A stretch of 6,136 nucleotides of DNA from CAJWGI01 sp036011785 (GTDB lineage Bacteria; Chloroflexota; Anaerolineae; Anaerolineales; UBA11657). Shown one piece after another: positions 5,159 through 6,136 of the stretch. The first letter of the stretch is position 1, and each line of letters begins with the position of its first letter. The stretch covers positions 1 to 6,136 of the forward strand of contig DASCOB010000067.1 in NCBI GenBank assembly GCA_036011785.1. The letters are read 5' to 3'. A program made the position numbers and the translations under genes. The notes beneath the pieces are model-generated. The model had not been told where the DNA came from. It saw only the letters and a program-made list of their open reading frames with translations, and did no database searches.

Positions 5159-6118
5159 CTAGCCTTCCGATGGAATCTGTCGTTTGGCAACTGTTTCAGC
5201 CAGTGCCCGCTGTCGAAACATACGTTGTAGCAAGGGGTGAAGCAAACCGTTCTGGAAAAAGCGCAAAGTTAGCATCAAGAGCAGCCCAAACACAACCATT
5301 CTCCAGTTGCCAACGGGGCGGAGCAGCTCTAGAGCGAAATGGATGATAATGGCTCCGAACGCGGCTGCAATCAAGCTCTCCAATCCCCCTATAACAGCCA
5401 TAGCAATAACGATGCTCATCTGAAGCACCAAGAAGATATTGGGTGTGATAATTTCAACATAGTGCGCCTCGACTGCTCCTGCCAAACCAGCAATCATAGA
5501 AGAGATTGTGAACACCGTGACCCTGTAACGCACTACATGCACACCCATTGCAGCCGCCGCTTCCTCATCCTCCCGGATGGCCCGGAAGAACAGCCCAAAG
5601 CGCGAGTTAACCAACCAATACATAAACACCAGCGACACCACCAACAGACCTAGCATCGCGTAGTAGGCTGGTACTTTCGAGGTCGTTGCGAAAAGAGGTG
5701 TCAGCGGCAGACCGTCAGGGCCTTCTGTGAACTCATGCTCGGCCATCAAGGTTAAGCGTAGTATCTCGGAGAAGGCAATTGTAAACAGGGCTAGATAAGT
5801 TCGACGCAGGCGCAAGCACAGATAACCGATTACAACCCCAAACAGCCCTGCCAGCAAGGTGCCGCTGATAATTCCTTCCACTACGCCGAAGGACAGGTAC
5901 CGACCCAATAGACCAGTGGTGTAGGCGCCCACAGCCATCAGAGCCATGTGCCCGAACGAAAACTGTCCCGCATAGCCGGCCAATAACGACCAGCTTGAGG
6001 CCAGAATCGCATAAAAATACGCTACGATGGCAACGTGAAACCAATAAGGCGGGACACTGTAGAAGCCCATCACAGGCGGCGCAGCAAAGGCAACCACAAG
6101 AAGCAACACAAGAGTCAT
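5159..6118 (-). CDS. livM: ABC transporter permease, LivM type (branched-chain amino acid family)
   Basis: The 319-residue, strongly hydrophobic protein has the LivM pattern. A signal-anchor-like first segment (1-18) precedes several further membrane spans. GYAGQFSFGHMALMAVGAYT (48-67) is the family signature. The cytoplasmic coupling loop FRAIREDEEAAAAMGVHVVR (178-197) contacts the ATPases. GLAGAVEAHYVEIITPNIF (211-229) and VIGGLESLIAAAFGAII (242-258) are conserved late motifs. It forms the transmembrane channel with LivH. ATG 6116-6118 has no visible Shine-Dalgarno, and the frame stays open to the right edge (LGAPSI just upstream), so the true start could lie outside the window and the protein may be longer. 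The stop TAG is at 5159-5161, 31 bp before livG. LivH and the substrate-binding protein are expected upstream, beyond the edge. Confidence 0.92.
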   Translation of the reverse strand: MTLVLLLVVAFAAPPVMGFYSVPPYWFHVAIVAYFYAILASSWSLLAGYAGQFSFGHMALMAVGAYTTGLLGRYLSFGVVEGIISGTLLAGLFGVVIGYLCLRLRRTYLALFTIAFSEILRLTLMAEHEFTEGPDGLPLTPLFATTSKVPAYYAMLGLLVVSLVFMYWLVNSRFGLFFRAIREDEEAAAAMGVHVVRYRVTVFTISSMIAGLAGAVEAHYVEIITPNIFLVLQMSIVIAMAVIGGLESLIAAAFGAIIIHFALELLRPVGNWRMVVFGLLLMLTLRFFQNGLLHPLLQRMFRQRALAETVAKRQIPSEG

Positions 6119-6136
6119 GATGCTGGGAGCGCCGAG

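Overview
The window reads as bacterial chromosome, most plausibly Chloroflexota (Anaerolineae-like) or a similar environmental lineage. That placement is an inference. It rests on a bacterial one-protein Elp3, a Trm9-like methyltransferase beside it, a tRNA gene with no encoded CCA, and a Liv-type ABC operon. No taxonomic marker is present.

Left part (1-363): the last 32 codons of an unrecognised + strand gene, then a TGATG-overlapping 32-codon ORF. Next come a 14-bp perfect stem-loop and a minus-strand tRNA-Val(CAC) gene. The tRNA lies just downstream of elp3 on the same strand, and the stem-loop sits at its 3' end as a likely terminator.

Centre left (364-2711): a divergent pair separated by 23 bp. 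On the minus strand is a full-length Elp3 (radical SAM plus acetyltransferase, the cm5U34 wobble-uridine enzyme). On the plus strand is a class I methyltransferase that resembles the Trm9/ALKBH8 methyltransferase family, which esterifies cm5U34 to mcm5U34. Together they could form a two-gene bacterial mcm5U34 pathway. The 23-bp spacer holds two overlapping, nearly symmetric -10 elements placed so that both mRNAs would be (nearly) leaderless.

Centre right (2712-3652): a convergent intergenic region with a 9-bp hairpin and a strong Shine-Dalgarno followed by ATG-TAA. After it come a minus-strand FMN-binding split-barrel (pyridoxamine-phosphate-oxidase-like) gene and, 2 bp upstream of that gene, an unlisted C-terminal remnant of a DmpA/P1-family (S58) aminopeptidase.

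Right part (3696-6136): a minus-strand operon livM-livG-livF (permease and two ATPases) of a branched-chain amino acid type ABC importer. Its base composition is visibly lower in G+C than the left part. Hand counts of single 60-base lines give 38-62% here, against 60-73% in the elp3/methyltransferase lines counted. The composition change and the truncated peptidase coincide at about 3610-3695, which marks a rearrangement, insertion or assembly junction. The periplasmic binding protein and the second permease (livH) would lie beyond the right edge.
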